Positions 14,629-22,615 of a stretch of DNA of 64,000 nucleotides are shown here, in pieces. The notes beneath the pieces were generated by a model. It saw only the letters and a list, made by a program, of their open reading frames with translations. It made no database searches and was not told the origin of the DNA. Each line of letters starts with the position of its first letter. Position 1 is the stretch's first letter. Source of the stretch: Alloalcanivorax profundimaris (GTDB taxonomy: Bacteria > Pseudomonadota > Gammaproteobacteria > Pseudomonadales > Alcanivoracaceae); contig NZ_JABJWH010000001.1 in NCBI RefSeq assembly GCF_015265435.1, positions 1 to 64,000 on the forward strand, read 5' to 3'. The translations under genes and the position numbers were made by a program.

Positions 14629-17616
14629 ATGAATCATCCAGCTTCCGAGGGGCCGGCCGGCGCGGGCCCGCTTGGCCGCTCCCTGACACGGGTCGAGGAC
14701 GCCGCCCTGCTGCGCGGCCTGGGCCGTTACGCGGATGACCTGGCGACGCCGCCGGGCACCCTGCACGCCGCCGTCGTGCGCTCCCCCCATGCCCATGCCC
14801 GGGTGCTGTCCGTGGACGCGTCCGAGGCGCTCGCCATGAAAGGCGTGCGCGCGGTGCTCACCGGCGAGGACGTCAAGCGCTGGGCCAACCCGTTCCCGGT
14901 GGGGGTGCGCGGCGCGCCCATGGAGCACTGGTGCATGGCGGTGGACAAGGTCCGCTACGTGGGCGAGCCGGTGTGCGTGGTGATCGCCGAGGACCGCTAC
15001 CGGGCGGAGGATGCCCTGGACGCGGTGCGGGTGGAGTACGAGCCGCTCAAGCCGGTGATCGATCCGGAAAAAGCCGCCGCCGAGGACGCCCCTGTCCTGC
15101 ACGAGTCGGTGGGCGCCAATGTGGTCAACGAGCGCCACTTCCATTACGGCGAGCCGGACAAGGCCTTCGAGGAGGCGGACCACCGGGTCTCCATCAAGGT
15201 GCGCTTCCCGCGCAACTCCTGTACCCCCATCGAGTGCTACGTGGTGCTGGGCCAGTACCACGCGGCCACCGGCGGCTACGACATTCTGTCCAACTTCCAG
15301 GGCCCCTACGCGCTGCATTCGGTGATGGCCCGGGCCCTGAACGTGACCGGCAGCCGCCTGCGGCTGCGCACGCCGCCGGATTCCGGCGGCAGCTTCGGCA
15401 TCAAGCAGGGCGTGCTCACCTATGTGGTGCTGATGGGTCTGGCGGCGCGCAAGGCCGGCGCCCCGGTGAAATGGGTGGAGGACCGGCTGGAGCACCTGCA
15501 GGCCTCGTCCAGCGCCACCAACCGGGTGGCGGACATGGAGGCGGCGGTGACCGCCGACGGCCGCGTCACCGCCCTGCGCTACGACCAGATCGACGACTGC
15601 GGCGGCTACCTGCGCGCCCCGGAGCCGGCCACCTTTTACCGCATGCACGGTAACCTCACCGGCGCCTACGGCATCCGCAACCTGAAGGTGCGCAACCGGG
15701 TGGTGCTCACCAACAAAATGCCCAGCGGCTTGAACAGGGGTTTCGGCGGTGGCCAGATGTACTTCGCCCTGGAGCGGTTGATGCATCAGGTGGCGCGCCA
15801 GCTGAACCTGGACCCGCTGGAGGTGATGCGCCGCAACCTGGTGCCCGCCGATGCCTTCCCCTACCGCACCGCCTCCGGGGCGCTGCTGGATTCCGGAAAA
15901 TACGCCGACACCGTGGACCTGGCGCTGCGCGACGGCGGCTACGACGAGCTGATTCAACGCCGCGACCGGGCCCGGGCCGAGGGCAAACTGTACGGCGTGG
16001 GCCTGTGCGCGGTGGTGGAGCCGTCGATCTCCAACATGGGCTACATCACCACCGCCCTGACCCCGGAACAACGGGCCAAGGCGGGCCCCAAGAACGGCGC
16101 GGTGAGCACCGCCACCATCGGCATCGATCCGCTGGGCGGCATCACCGTGCACGTGTCCTCCACGCCCCAGGGCCAGGGCCACCAGACAGTGGCCGCCCAG
16201 GTGGTCGCCGAGGTGCTGGGCGTGGACCCGGCCAACATTCTGGTCAACGTGGAGCTGGACACCGGCAAGGACGCCTGGTCGATCGCCTCCGGCAACTATT
16301 CCAGCCGCTTCGCCGGGGCCGTGGCCGGCGCCGTGCACAAGGCGGCGCTCAAGGTCCGCGAGCGGCTGGCGAACATCGCCGCGACTCTGTGGGAGGCGGA
16401 CGCCGGCCAGGTCCGCTTCGCCGACGGCAAGGTGTTCATCGAGGACGGCCCCAGCCTGGGCTTCCACCGGGTCGCCGGCACCGCCCACTGGTCCCCGGCC
16501 CTGCTGCCGGACGGCGAAGCCGGCGGCCTGCGCGAAACCGCTTTCTGGACGCCGCCGCAACTGGAGGCACCGGACGACGACGACCACATCAACAGCTCCC
16601 TGTGCCACGGCTTCATCTTCGATTACTGCGGCGTGGAGATCGACCGGATCACCGGCGAGATCCACATCGACCGCTACGTGACCTGCCACGACGCCGGCCG
16701 CCTGCTGAACCCGATGCTAGTGGATGGCCAGATCCGTGGCGGCTTCACCCAGGCCCTGGGCGTGGCGCTGATGGAGGAGTTCGCCTACGGCGACGATGGC
16801 AGCTTCCTGTCCGGCACCCTGGCGGATTACCTGCTGCCCACCGCCCCGGAGGCGGTGGAACCGCTGATCCTGCACACCGAAACGCCCTCCCCGTTCACGC
16901 CCCTGGGCGCCAAGGGCGTGGGCGAAGGCAACAACATGAGCACGCCGGTGTGCATCGCCAACGCGGTGGCCGACGCCCTGGGCCGGGACGACATTCAATT
17001 GCCGCTGACCCCGTCCCGGGTGCGCGGGCTGATCGGCATCGACGAGCCGCAAGCCCCGGAAGGCCTGGAGCCGCTGGCGGCGCCCAAACCCGGTGGCCCG
17101 GCGCTGCAGGCGCGGGATTCGGTGGAAGTGCCGGCGTCGCCGCAAACCGTCTACGACACGGTGCTGGATCCGGAAACCCTGCGCGCCATCATCCCGGGCT
17201 GCCACGCCCTGGAACTGGAAGGCGACAACCAGTACCGCGCCGACGTCACCGTGGGCGTAGGCATGATCAAGGCGCGCTTCGCCGCCCGGGTGCAACTCAG
17301 CGACCTGGACCCGCCCCACTCCCTGCGGCTGTCCGGCTCCGGCGACAGCGCCATGGGCTCCGCCTCCGGCAGTGCCCACGTGACCCTGGTGGAACTGGAC
17401 AACGGCCACACCCGGCTGGACTACGTCTACGAGGTGGACGTGGGCGGCAAGATCGCCGCCGTGGGCGGGCGCATGCTGCAGAGCGCCTCGAAAATCATCA
17501 TCGGCCAGGTGTTCAACCGGCTCGCCCAGCGCCTCACCGGCAAACCCGCCGGCGGGCTCTGGCAACGTCTGCGCGCTCTGCTGGCGCGCCTGTTCGGAAA
17601 AGGAGGCGCGTCATGA
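14629..17616 (+). CDS. hmfA: Molybdenum hydroxylase large subunit with C-terminal CoxG domain (2-furoyl-CoA dehydrogenase HmfA-like)
   Basis: A 995-residue protein. An aldehyde-oxidase/xanthine-dehydrogenase a/b-hammerhead domain (about 20-125) is followed by the molybdopterin-binding region (to about 800) with the motif NRGFGGGQ (369-376) and the active-site glutamate candidate Glu766 in GVGEGNN. Residues 825-965 form a CoxG/SRPBCC domain that is usually a separate protein in CO-dehydrogenase-type clusters. The enzyme would hydroxylate a CoA-thioester ring with water as oxygen donor, passing electrons to the FeS and FAD subunits. Gene order large-FAD-FeS-ligase-crotonase equals hmfABCDE, so ring hydroxylation of 2-furoyl-CoA is the best guess; another aryl-CoA substrate is possible. 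Its stop overlaps the next start (ATGA). Confidence 0.75.
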   Translation: MNHPASEGPAGAGPLGRSLTRVEDAALLRGLGRYADDLATPPGTLHAAVVRSPHAHARVLSVDASEALAMKGVRAVLTGEDVKRWANPFPVGVRGAPMEHWCMAVDKVRYVGEPVCVVIAEDRYRAEDALDAVRVEYEPLKPVIDPEKAAAEDAPVLHESVGANVVNERHFHYGEPDKAFEEADHRVSIKVRFPRNSCTPIECYVVLGQYHAATGGYDILSNFQGPYALHSVMARALNVTGSRLRLRTPPDSGGSFGIKQGVLTYVVLMGLAARKAGAPVKWVEDRLEHLQASSSATNRVADMEAAVTADGRVTALRYDQIDDCGGYLRAPEPATFYRMHGNLTGAYGIRNLKVRNRVVLTNKMPSGLNRGFGGGQMYFALERLMHQVARQLNLDPLEVMRRNLVPADAFPYRTASGALLDSGKYADTVDLALRDGGYDELIQRRDRARAEGKLYGVGLCAVVEPSISNMGYITTALTPEQRAKAGPKNGAVSTATIGIDPLGGITVHVSSTPQGQGHQTVAAQVVAEVLGVDPANILVNVELDTGKDAWSIASGNYSSRFAGAVAGAVHKAALKVRERLANIAATLWEADAGQVRFADGKVFIEDGPSLGFHRVAGTAHWSPALLPDGEAGGLRETAFWTPPQLEAPDDDDHINSSLCHGFIFDYCGVEIDRITGEIHIDRYVTCHDAGRLLNPMLVDGQIRGGFTQALGVALMEEFAYGDDGSFLSGTLADYLLPTAPEAVEPLILHTETPSPFTPLGAKGVGEGNNMSTPVCIANAVADALGRDDIQLPLTPSRVRGLIGIDEPQAPEGLEPLAAPKPGGPALQARDSVEVPASPQTVYDTVLDPETLRAIIPGCHALELEGDNQYRADVTVGVGMIKARFAARVQLSDLDPPHSLRLSGSGDSAMGSASGSAHVTLVELDNGHTRLDYVYEVDVGGKIAAVGGRMLQSASKIIIGQVFNRLAQRLTGKPAGGLWQRLRALLARLFGKGGAS

Positions 17617-18440
17617 AGGCGGCATCGTTCGACTATGTCCGCGCCGAGAGCAAGCGCGAAGTGCTGCAACTGCTGCACGAACACGGCGAGGACGCCCGCG
17701 TGCTGGCCGGCGGCCAGTCGCTGATGGCCACCCTCAATATGCGGCTCACCCAGCCCAAGGTGGTGATCGACATCAACCGGGTGGAGGAACTCAACCGCAT
17801 CCGCAACGACAGCGGCCACCTGGCGGTGGGCGCGGCGGTGCGGCAGGTGCAGCTCACCGACCGCGCCGAGCTGATCCGGGAGGTGCCGCTGCTGGCCAAG
17901 GCCCTGCCCTGGATCGGCCACTTCCAGACCCGCAACCGGGGCACCGTGTGCGGCTCCGTGGCCCACGCCGACCCGAGCGCGGAAATCCCCCTGTGTTTGG
18001 TGACCCTGGGCGGCTCGGTGGTGCTGGAGTCCCTCAAGGGCAAGCGCCGGGAAGTGCCGGCGGCGGATTTCTTCCAGGGCCTGCTGACCACCGACCGCCA
18101 GCCCAAGGAGCTGATCAGCGAGGTGCGTTTTCCCCTGGCGGAGGACGGCACCGACTACCACTTCCAGGAAATCGCCATGCGCCACGGCGACTTCGCCCTG
18201 GTGGCCCTGGCCCTGTGCCTGCGCGCCGACGGCGCCCACCTGGGCGTGGGCGGCGTGGCCGACCGGCCGGTGGCGCGCACCCTGCCGCTGGGCGACGAAC
18301 TGCCCGACGCCCTCAACACCCTGGCCTGGTCGCTGGGCGCCCAGGACGACGTTCATGCCTCCGCGGCCTACCGACGCCAGCTGGTGCGCGAGCTGGGCCA
18401 GCGACTGATCGAGGAGCCTTCCCATGCACGCACCCGCTGA
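17613..18440 (+). CDS. hmfB: Molybdenum hydroxylase FAD subunit (HmfB/CoxM-like)
   Basis: A 275-residue FAD-binding protein of the CoxM/XdhB type. The N-terminal FAD motif VLAGGQSLMATLNMRL (about 31-46) and the second motif TRNRGTVCGSVAHADPSAEIPL (about 109-130) bind the cofactor, and the C-terminal domain (170-270) is the CO-dehydrogenase flavoprotein C-terminal fold. It takes electrons from the iron-sulphur subunit and hands them to a carrier. The ATG overlaps the hmfA stop and AGGAGG lies upstream; its own end overlaps hmfC by 17 bases, so all three subunits are translationally coupled. Confidence 0.82.
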   Translation: MKAASFDYVRAESKREVLQLLHEHGEDARVLAGGQSLMATLNMRLTQPKVVIDINRVEELNRIRNDSGHLAVGAAVRQVQLTDRAELIREVPLLAKALPWIGHFQTRNRGTVCGSVAHADPSAEIPLCLVTLGGSVVLESLKGKRREVPAADFFQGLLTTDRQPKELISEVRFPLAEDGTDYHFQEIAMRHGDFALVALALCLRADGAHLGVGGVADRPVARTLPLGDELPDALNTLAWSLGAQDDVHASAAYRRQLVRELGQRLIEEPSHARTR

Positions 18441-18954
18441 ACGACGCAGTGAGATCGAACTGGAACTGAACGGCGAAACCCGCCACGGCAGCGCCGAACC
18501 GCGCACCCAACTGTGCGATTTCCTGCGCCATGACCTGGGCGCCACCGGCGTGCACGTAGGCTGCGAGCACGGCGTGTGCGGCGCCTGCACGGTGCTGGTG
18601 GACGGTGTCGCCTCGCGCTCCTGCCTGATGCTCGCCGTGCAGGCCGACGGCCGCCGCGTCGACACCGTGGAGTCCCTGGCCCGGGACGACGTGATGAACG
18701 ACCTGCAACAGGCGTTCAGCCGCCATCACGCCCTGCAGTGCGGCTTCTGCACCAGCGGCATTCTGATGTCCTGCGTGGAATACCTGGAACGCGTGCCCGA
18801 GCCCGATGAAGCCGGCGTGCGCGACATGCTGTCCGGCCATCTGTGCCGCTGCACCGGCTACACCGGCATCGTGCGCGCGGTGCTGGAAGTGGCCGGTCAA
18901 CGCCGCGCGGGCGAATCACAACAACAAGCCTTGGAGAACCGCAACGATGTTTGA
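18424..18954 (+). CDS. hmfC: Molybdenum hydroxylase [2Fe-2S] subunit (HmfC/CoxS-like)
   Basis: A 176-residue iron-sulphur protein. The ferredoxin-like cluster is bound by Cys47, Cys52, Cys55 and Cys67 (CEHGVCGACTV...C). The second, molybdopterin-proximal cluster is bound by Cys106, Cys109, Cys141 and Cys143 (CGFC and CRC). Both sets are complete. It relays electrons from the molybdenum site to FAD. It overlaps hmfB by 17 bases and the next gene by eight bases. Confidence 0.87.
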   Translation: MHAPAERRSEIELELNGETRHGSAEPRTQLCDFLRHDLGATGVHVGCEHGVCGACTVLVDGVASRSCLMLAVQADGRRVDTVESLARDDVMNDLQQAFSRHHALQCGFCTSGILMSCVEYLERVPEPDEAGVRDMLSGHLCRCTGYTGIVRAVLEVAGQRRAGESQQQALENRNDV

Positions 18955-20482
18955 TCTTGGACGCAGCTTCCTGGCGGCGGTGGAGCGCCGCCCCCGGGCG
19001 ACGGCGATCAGTGACGGCCCCCAGCGGCTCAGCTACGAAGCCTGGTTCGAAACCATTCAGCGGGCCGCCCTCGGGCTTCAGGAACTGGGCCTGAACAAGG
19101 GCGACCACCTGGTGGCGGCGATGCAGAACCGCTGGCAGATGGCCACCCTGCACTGGGCCTGCCAGTTCGCCGGCATCGTGATGACGCCGCTGAACTGGCG
19201 CTGCACCGCCGACGATCTGCAATGGAGCCTGGAGAACGCCGAGGCCCGCGCCCTGGTCCACGACGAGGCGGTGCGCGACGCCGTGGCGGCCATGGGCAAG
19301 CCGGCGATCCCCTGCGTCAGCGTCGGCGACAAGCCCTTCGAGGACGCCCTGGATTTCGACGACCTGTGCGCCCAGGCGCCCACGGAAACGATTCTGCGCG
19401 CCGGCCCGGACGACGGCTCCCTGATGCTCTACACCTCCGGCACCACCAGCCGGCCCAAGGGCGTGCCGCGCCGCCACCGCGCCGAGCGCGCCGCCGCCCT
19501 GGCCCATGTGGCGCAGAATCTGTACGGCCATGGTGAATGCACCCTGGGCGTGATGCCGCTTTACCACACCATGGGCGTGCGCTCGCTGCTGTCCATGGCG
19601 CTGCTGGACGGCCACTTCGTGTGCATCCCGCGCTTCGACGTGGAAGCCACCCTGGACGCCATCGAGCGCGAACGCATCAGCAATCTCTATCTGGTGCCGA
19701 CCCTCTATCACATGCTCATCGAGCATCCGGCGTTCAGCCCGGAGCGGGTGGCCAGCGTGCGCAAGATCGGCTTCGCCGGCGCGCCCATGAGCGACGGCCT
19801 GATGCAGCGGGTGGAGGACGCCTTCCAGCCGGAGCTGTTCGTCAATCATTACGGCAGCTCGGAGATCTACACCTTCACCATCGACCAGGCGGCCAGCCGC
19901 AAGCCCGGCTCCTCCGGTCGGGGCGCGCTCAACCAGCGCATCCGCGTGGTGCGCCTGACCGCCGACACCCCGGCGGAGGAAGTGCCCGCCGGCGAGGAAG
20001 GCCAGATCATCGCCGACCTGGCCAGCGACGAAGCCTTCGAGGGCTACTGGCGGCGCCCGGACGCGGACGCCAAGTCGATCCGCGACGGCTGGTACTTCAC
20101 CGGCGACACCGGCTTCTTCGACGAGGACGGCGACCTGTTCGTCACCGGCCGCGTGGACGACCTGATCATCACCGGCGGCGAGAACGTGAGCCCGGCGGAG
20201 ATCGAGAACGCCCTGTCCCTGCACCCGGCGGTGGAGGAAGTGGCGGTGGTGGGCCTGCCCGACGAACAGTGGGGCAAGCTGGTGGCGGCCTTCATCAAGA
20301 CCCGCCACGCGGTCAGCGAGGAAGACCTGGACGCCCATTGCGTGGCCTCCGGCCTGGCCCGCTTCAAGCGCCCGCGCCGTTACGAATTCATCGACCAGAT
20401 TCCCAAATCCCCGGTGGGCAAGATCCTGCGCCGCGTCCTGGTGGCCGATTACAGCGATCCGCAACCCGCCGAGCAGCCCTGA
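18947..20482 (+). CDS. hmfD: Aryl-CoA ligase (2-furoyl-CoA synthetase HmfD-like)
   Basis: A 511-residue ANL-superfamily enzyme. The phosphate-binding loop YTSGTTSRPKG is at 162-172, the hinge region DGWYFTGDTG and GRVDDLIITGGENVSPAEIE follow, and the C-terminal catalytic lysine is Lys492 in PKSPVGKILRR. Overall it is closest in character to 4-chlorobenzoate/benzoate-type CoA ligases, activating a ring carboxylate with ATP and CoA via an acyl-adenylate. Between the molybdenum hydroxylase and a crotonase it matches HmfD, which activates 2-furoate. Substrate unproven. The start overlaps the end of hmfC, with TTGGAGAA as the ribosome site. Confidence 0.75.
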   Translation: MFDLGRSFLAAVERRPRATAISDGPQRLSYEAWFETIQRAALGLQELGLNKGDHLVAAMQNRWQMATLHWACQFAGIVMTPLNWRCTADDLQWSLENAEARALVHDEAVRDAVAAMGKPAIPCVSVGDKPFEDALDFDDLCAQAPTETILRAGPDDGSLMLYTSGTTSRPKGVPRRHRAERAAALAHVAQNLYGHGECTLGVMPLYHTMGVRSLLSMALLDGHFVCIPRFDVEATLDAIERERISNLYLVPTLYHMLIEHPAFSPERVASVRKIGFAGAPMSDGLMQRVEDAFQPELFVNHYGSSEIYTFTIDQAASRKPGSSGRGALNQRIRVVRLTADTPAEEVPAGEEGQIIADLASDEAFEGYWRRPDADAKSIRDGWYFTGDTGFFDEDGDLFVTGRVDDLIITGGENVSPAEIENALSLHPAVEEVAVVGLPDEQWGKLVAAFIKTRHAVSEEDLDAHCVASGLARFKRPRRYEFIDQIPKSPVGKILRRVLVADYSDPQPAEQP

Positions 20483-20523
20483 TTGATCCAGAACCCGGTT
20501 GATCCAAAAAAGGAAAGCACACA

Positions 20524-21327
20524 ATGAACGTGTCCGACATTGAACAATTTCTCAGCACCGATTTCGACGGCTTCAAGGTGGAGCTGCGCACCGACCAGGA
20601 ACGCGGCGACATCATCCTCGGCCGACCGCCCTACAACGTGATCGCCATGAGTCAGCGGGAATACCTGCGCCAGGTGTTCGAGGCGCTGGACGCCCACCCA
20701 GGCGTGCGCGTCATCGTGGTGCGCGCCGAGGGCCAGCACTTCTCCAGCGGCGGCGACATCCGCGGCTTCCTGGAAGCCTCGCCGGAGCATGTCTCCAAAC
20801 TGGCCTGGAACGTGGCCGCCGCCGAGCGCTGCAGCAAGCCGGTGATCGCCGCCAACCGTGGCTACACCTTCGGCGTCGGTTTCGAGCTGTCGCTGGCCTG
20901 CGATTTCCGCATCGCCTCGGACACCGCCCGCTACGCCCTGCCGGAACAGAACCTGGGCCAGATTCCCGGCTCCGGCGGTTCCGCCCGGCTGCAGAAGATG
21001 ATCGGCATCACCCGCACCAAGCACATGGTGATGCGCGCCAAGCGCGTCAGCGGCGAACAGGCCCAGGCCTGGGGCTTCGTCACCGAATGCGTGCCGGACG
21101 ACGAGCTGGAGAGCGCCACCGATGCCCTGGTGGAAGAACTGCGCCGGTTCTCGCCGTTGGCCCAGCGCACCGCCAAGAAGCTGATCAACGACAACGAGGA
21201 CTCGCCGCTGAAGGTGGCCATCGAAATGGAAGGCCATTGCTACAGCCGCCTGCGCAGCTCCGCGGACTTCAAGGAAGGCGTCGAGGCCTTCCACGAAAAA
21301 CGCCCGGCCGTGTTCAAAGGCGAATAG
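20524..21327 (+). CDS. hmfE: Crotonase-family hydrolase/hydratase (HmfE-like)
   Basis: A 267-residue enoyl-CoA hydratase/isomerase superfamily protein. The oxyanion-hole segment FSSGGDIRGF (73-82) and both hydratase-type glutamates, Glu121 (GFELSLACD) and Glu141 (PEQNLGQIPGSGG), are present. In the furoate pathway the crotonase HmfE completes ring opening of the hydroxylated furoyl-CoA and releases CoA to give 2-oxoglutarate (established for Cupriavidus basilensis). The position here, fifth after hmfABCD-like genes, supports the same role. Without the context it would be called an enoyl-CoA hydratase. AAAGGAAAG lies upstream of the start. Confidence 0.72.
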   Translation: MNVSDIEQFLSTDFDGFKVELRTDQERGDIILGRPPYNVIAMSQREYLRQVFEALDAHPGVRVIVVRAEGQHFSSGGDIRGFLEASPEHVSKLAWNVAAAERCSKPVIAANRGYTFGVGFELSLACDFRIASDTARYALPEQNLGQIPGSGGSARLQKMIGITRTKHMVMRAKRVSGEQAQAWGFVTECVPDDELESATDALVEELRRFSPLAQRTAKKLINDNEDSPLKVAIEMEGHCYSRLRSSADFKEGVEAFHEKRPAVFKGE

Positions 21328-21394
21328 CGCGTAACAACTCGCCGGGACCCGGGCCCCGGCCTGCCCGTCCTATAACAAAAACGGAGGCAGCACC

Positions 21395-22615
21395 ATGTCC
21401 CAGGAAATGTCCGGCGCACCGTCCCTGCGCGCCGCGCTCAACACCCGCACCATCAGTACCGGTGTGGTGGCCGCCCTGTTCGGTTGCACCGGGCCGGCGG
21501 TGATCGTCATGAACGCCGCCGAGGCGGGGAACCTGAGCAACGCCCAAACGGTGGCCTGGCTGTTCGCCATCTACGTGCTCGGCGGGCTGATCAGCGTGAT
21601 CTTCTCCCTGCGCTACCGGCTGCCCATCGCCGGGGCCTACACCATTCCCGGCGCCGCCATTCTGGCGGCGTCGCTGCAGATGATCCCCTTCAACGAGGCG
21701 GTGGGTGCCTTTATCGCCAGCGGCGTGATGGTGCTGCTGCTGGGCGCCAGCGGCCTGATCGGCCGTCTCGCTCACTGGCTGCCGGTGCCCATCGTCATGG
21801 CGATGATCGCCGGCGCCCTGTTCCGCTTCGCCACCGGCGCCGTGGATTCGGTGGTGTCGGCGCCCTGGGTGGCGGGCATCGCCGCCCTGGCGTTCTTCCT
21901 CACCGGCCGGCTGCTGCGCTCGGTGCCGCCGGTGCTGGTGGCCGGCCTGGTGGGCCTGGTGATGGCGCTGTGGCTGGGCCAGCTGAAACCCGCCGAGGTG
22001 AGCCTGGAATTCGTGATGCCCGGCTTCACCGCGCCGGCGTTTTCCTGGCAAGCGTTCTTCGCCATCGCGGTACCGCTCACCGCCCTGGTGATTGGCGCCG
22101 AGAACGCCCAGGCCATTGGCGTGCTGATGGCTGAAGGCTATGAACCGCCGGTCAACCGCATGACCATCGCCAGCGGCGTGGGCGGCATTCTCGCCGGCCT
22201 GCTGGGCGGCCACAACGCCAACATCGCCGGGCCGATGACCGCCATCTGCTCCTCCGAGCAGGCCGGCGAGGACCCGCGCCTGCGCTACGGCGCCTCCCTG
22301 GTCAACGGCATCCTGTTCATGCTGTTCGGCCTGTTCGCCGGCCTGGCGGTGCCGTTTATCCTGGCCCTGCCCAATGCGTTGATCATGGTGATCGCCGGGC
22401 TCGCCATGATCGGCGTGCTGCTCGGTGCCTTCCAGCAAGCCTTCCGCAAGAACGGCCCCTGCCAGGTGGGCGCCTTCGTGGCGCTGACCGTGGCGATGAG
22501 CAAGTTCTCCCTGCTCGGCATCAGCTCGCCGTTCTGGGCGCTGCTGCTGGGCGTGGCGGTATCCGCTCTGCTCGGTGAGATCGGCGCCGCCCGGCGCGCG
22601 GAGGCCCAGGCATGA
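21395..22615 (+). CDS. BenE-family aromatic acid/H+ symporter
   Basis: A 406-residue integral membrane protein with about 11-12 hydrophobic segments and the BenE-type core: [10 protein letters not shown] near residue 85, ENAQAIGVLMAEGYEPPVNRMT (about 238-259) and GGHNANIAGPMTAICSSEQAGEDP (about 270-293). Characterised BenE proteins take up benzoate with protons. In this operon it would import the ring acid activated by the upstream ligase. The start has GGAGG seven bases upstream, and the stop overlaps the TRAP gene (ATGA). Confidence 0.87.
   Translation: MSQEMSGAPSLRAALNTRTISTGVVAALFGCTGPAVIVMNAAEAGNLSNAQTVAWLFAIYVLGGLISVIFSLRYRLPIAGAYTIPGAAILAASLQMIPFNEAVGAFIASGVMVLLLGASGLIGRLAHWLPVPIVMAMIAGALFRFATGAVDSVVSAPWVAGIAALAFFLTGRLLRSVPPVLVAGLVGLVMALWLGQLKPAEVSLEFVMPGFTAPAFSWQAFFAIAVPLTALVIGAENAQAIGVLMAEGYEPPVNRMTIASGVGGILAGLLGGHNANIAGPMTAICSSEQAGEDPRLRYGASLVNGILFMLFGLFAGLAVPFILALPNALIMVIAGLAMIGVLLGAFQQAFRKNGPCQVGAFVALTVAMSKFSLLGISSPFWALLLGVAVSALLGEIGAARRAEAQA

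Noticed and set aside
14518-16689. 723-codon minus-strand frame opposite hmfA
   Set aside because: Antisense shadow; the opposite strand carries the complete molybdenum hydroxylase.
14629-18954. Assignment of the three-subunit enzyme as xanthine dehydrogenase because an xdhC gene is nearby
   Set aside because: Separate CoxM/CoxS-type subunits, the CoxG domain and the adjacent CoA ligase and crotonase fit a CoA-ester hydroxylase better; XdhC proteins serve many such enzymes.
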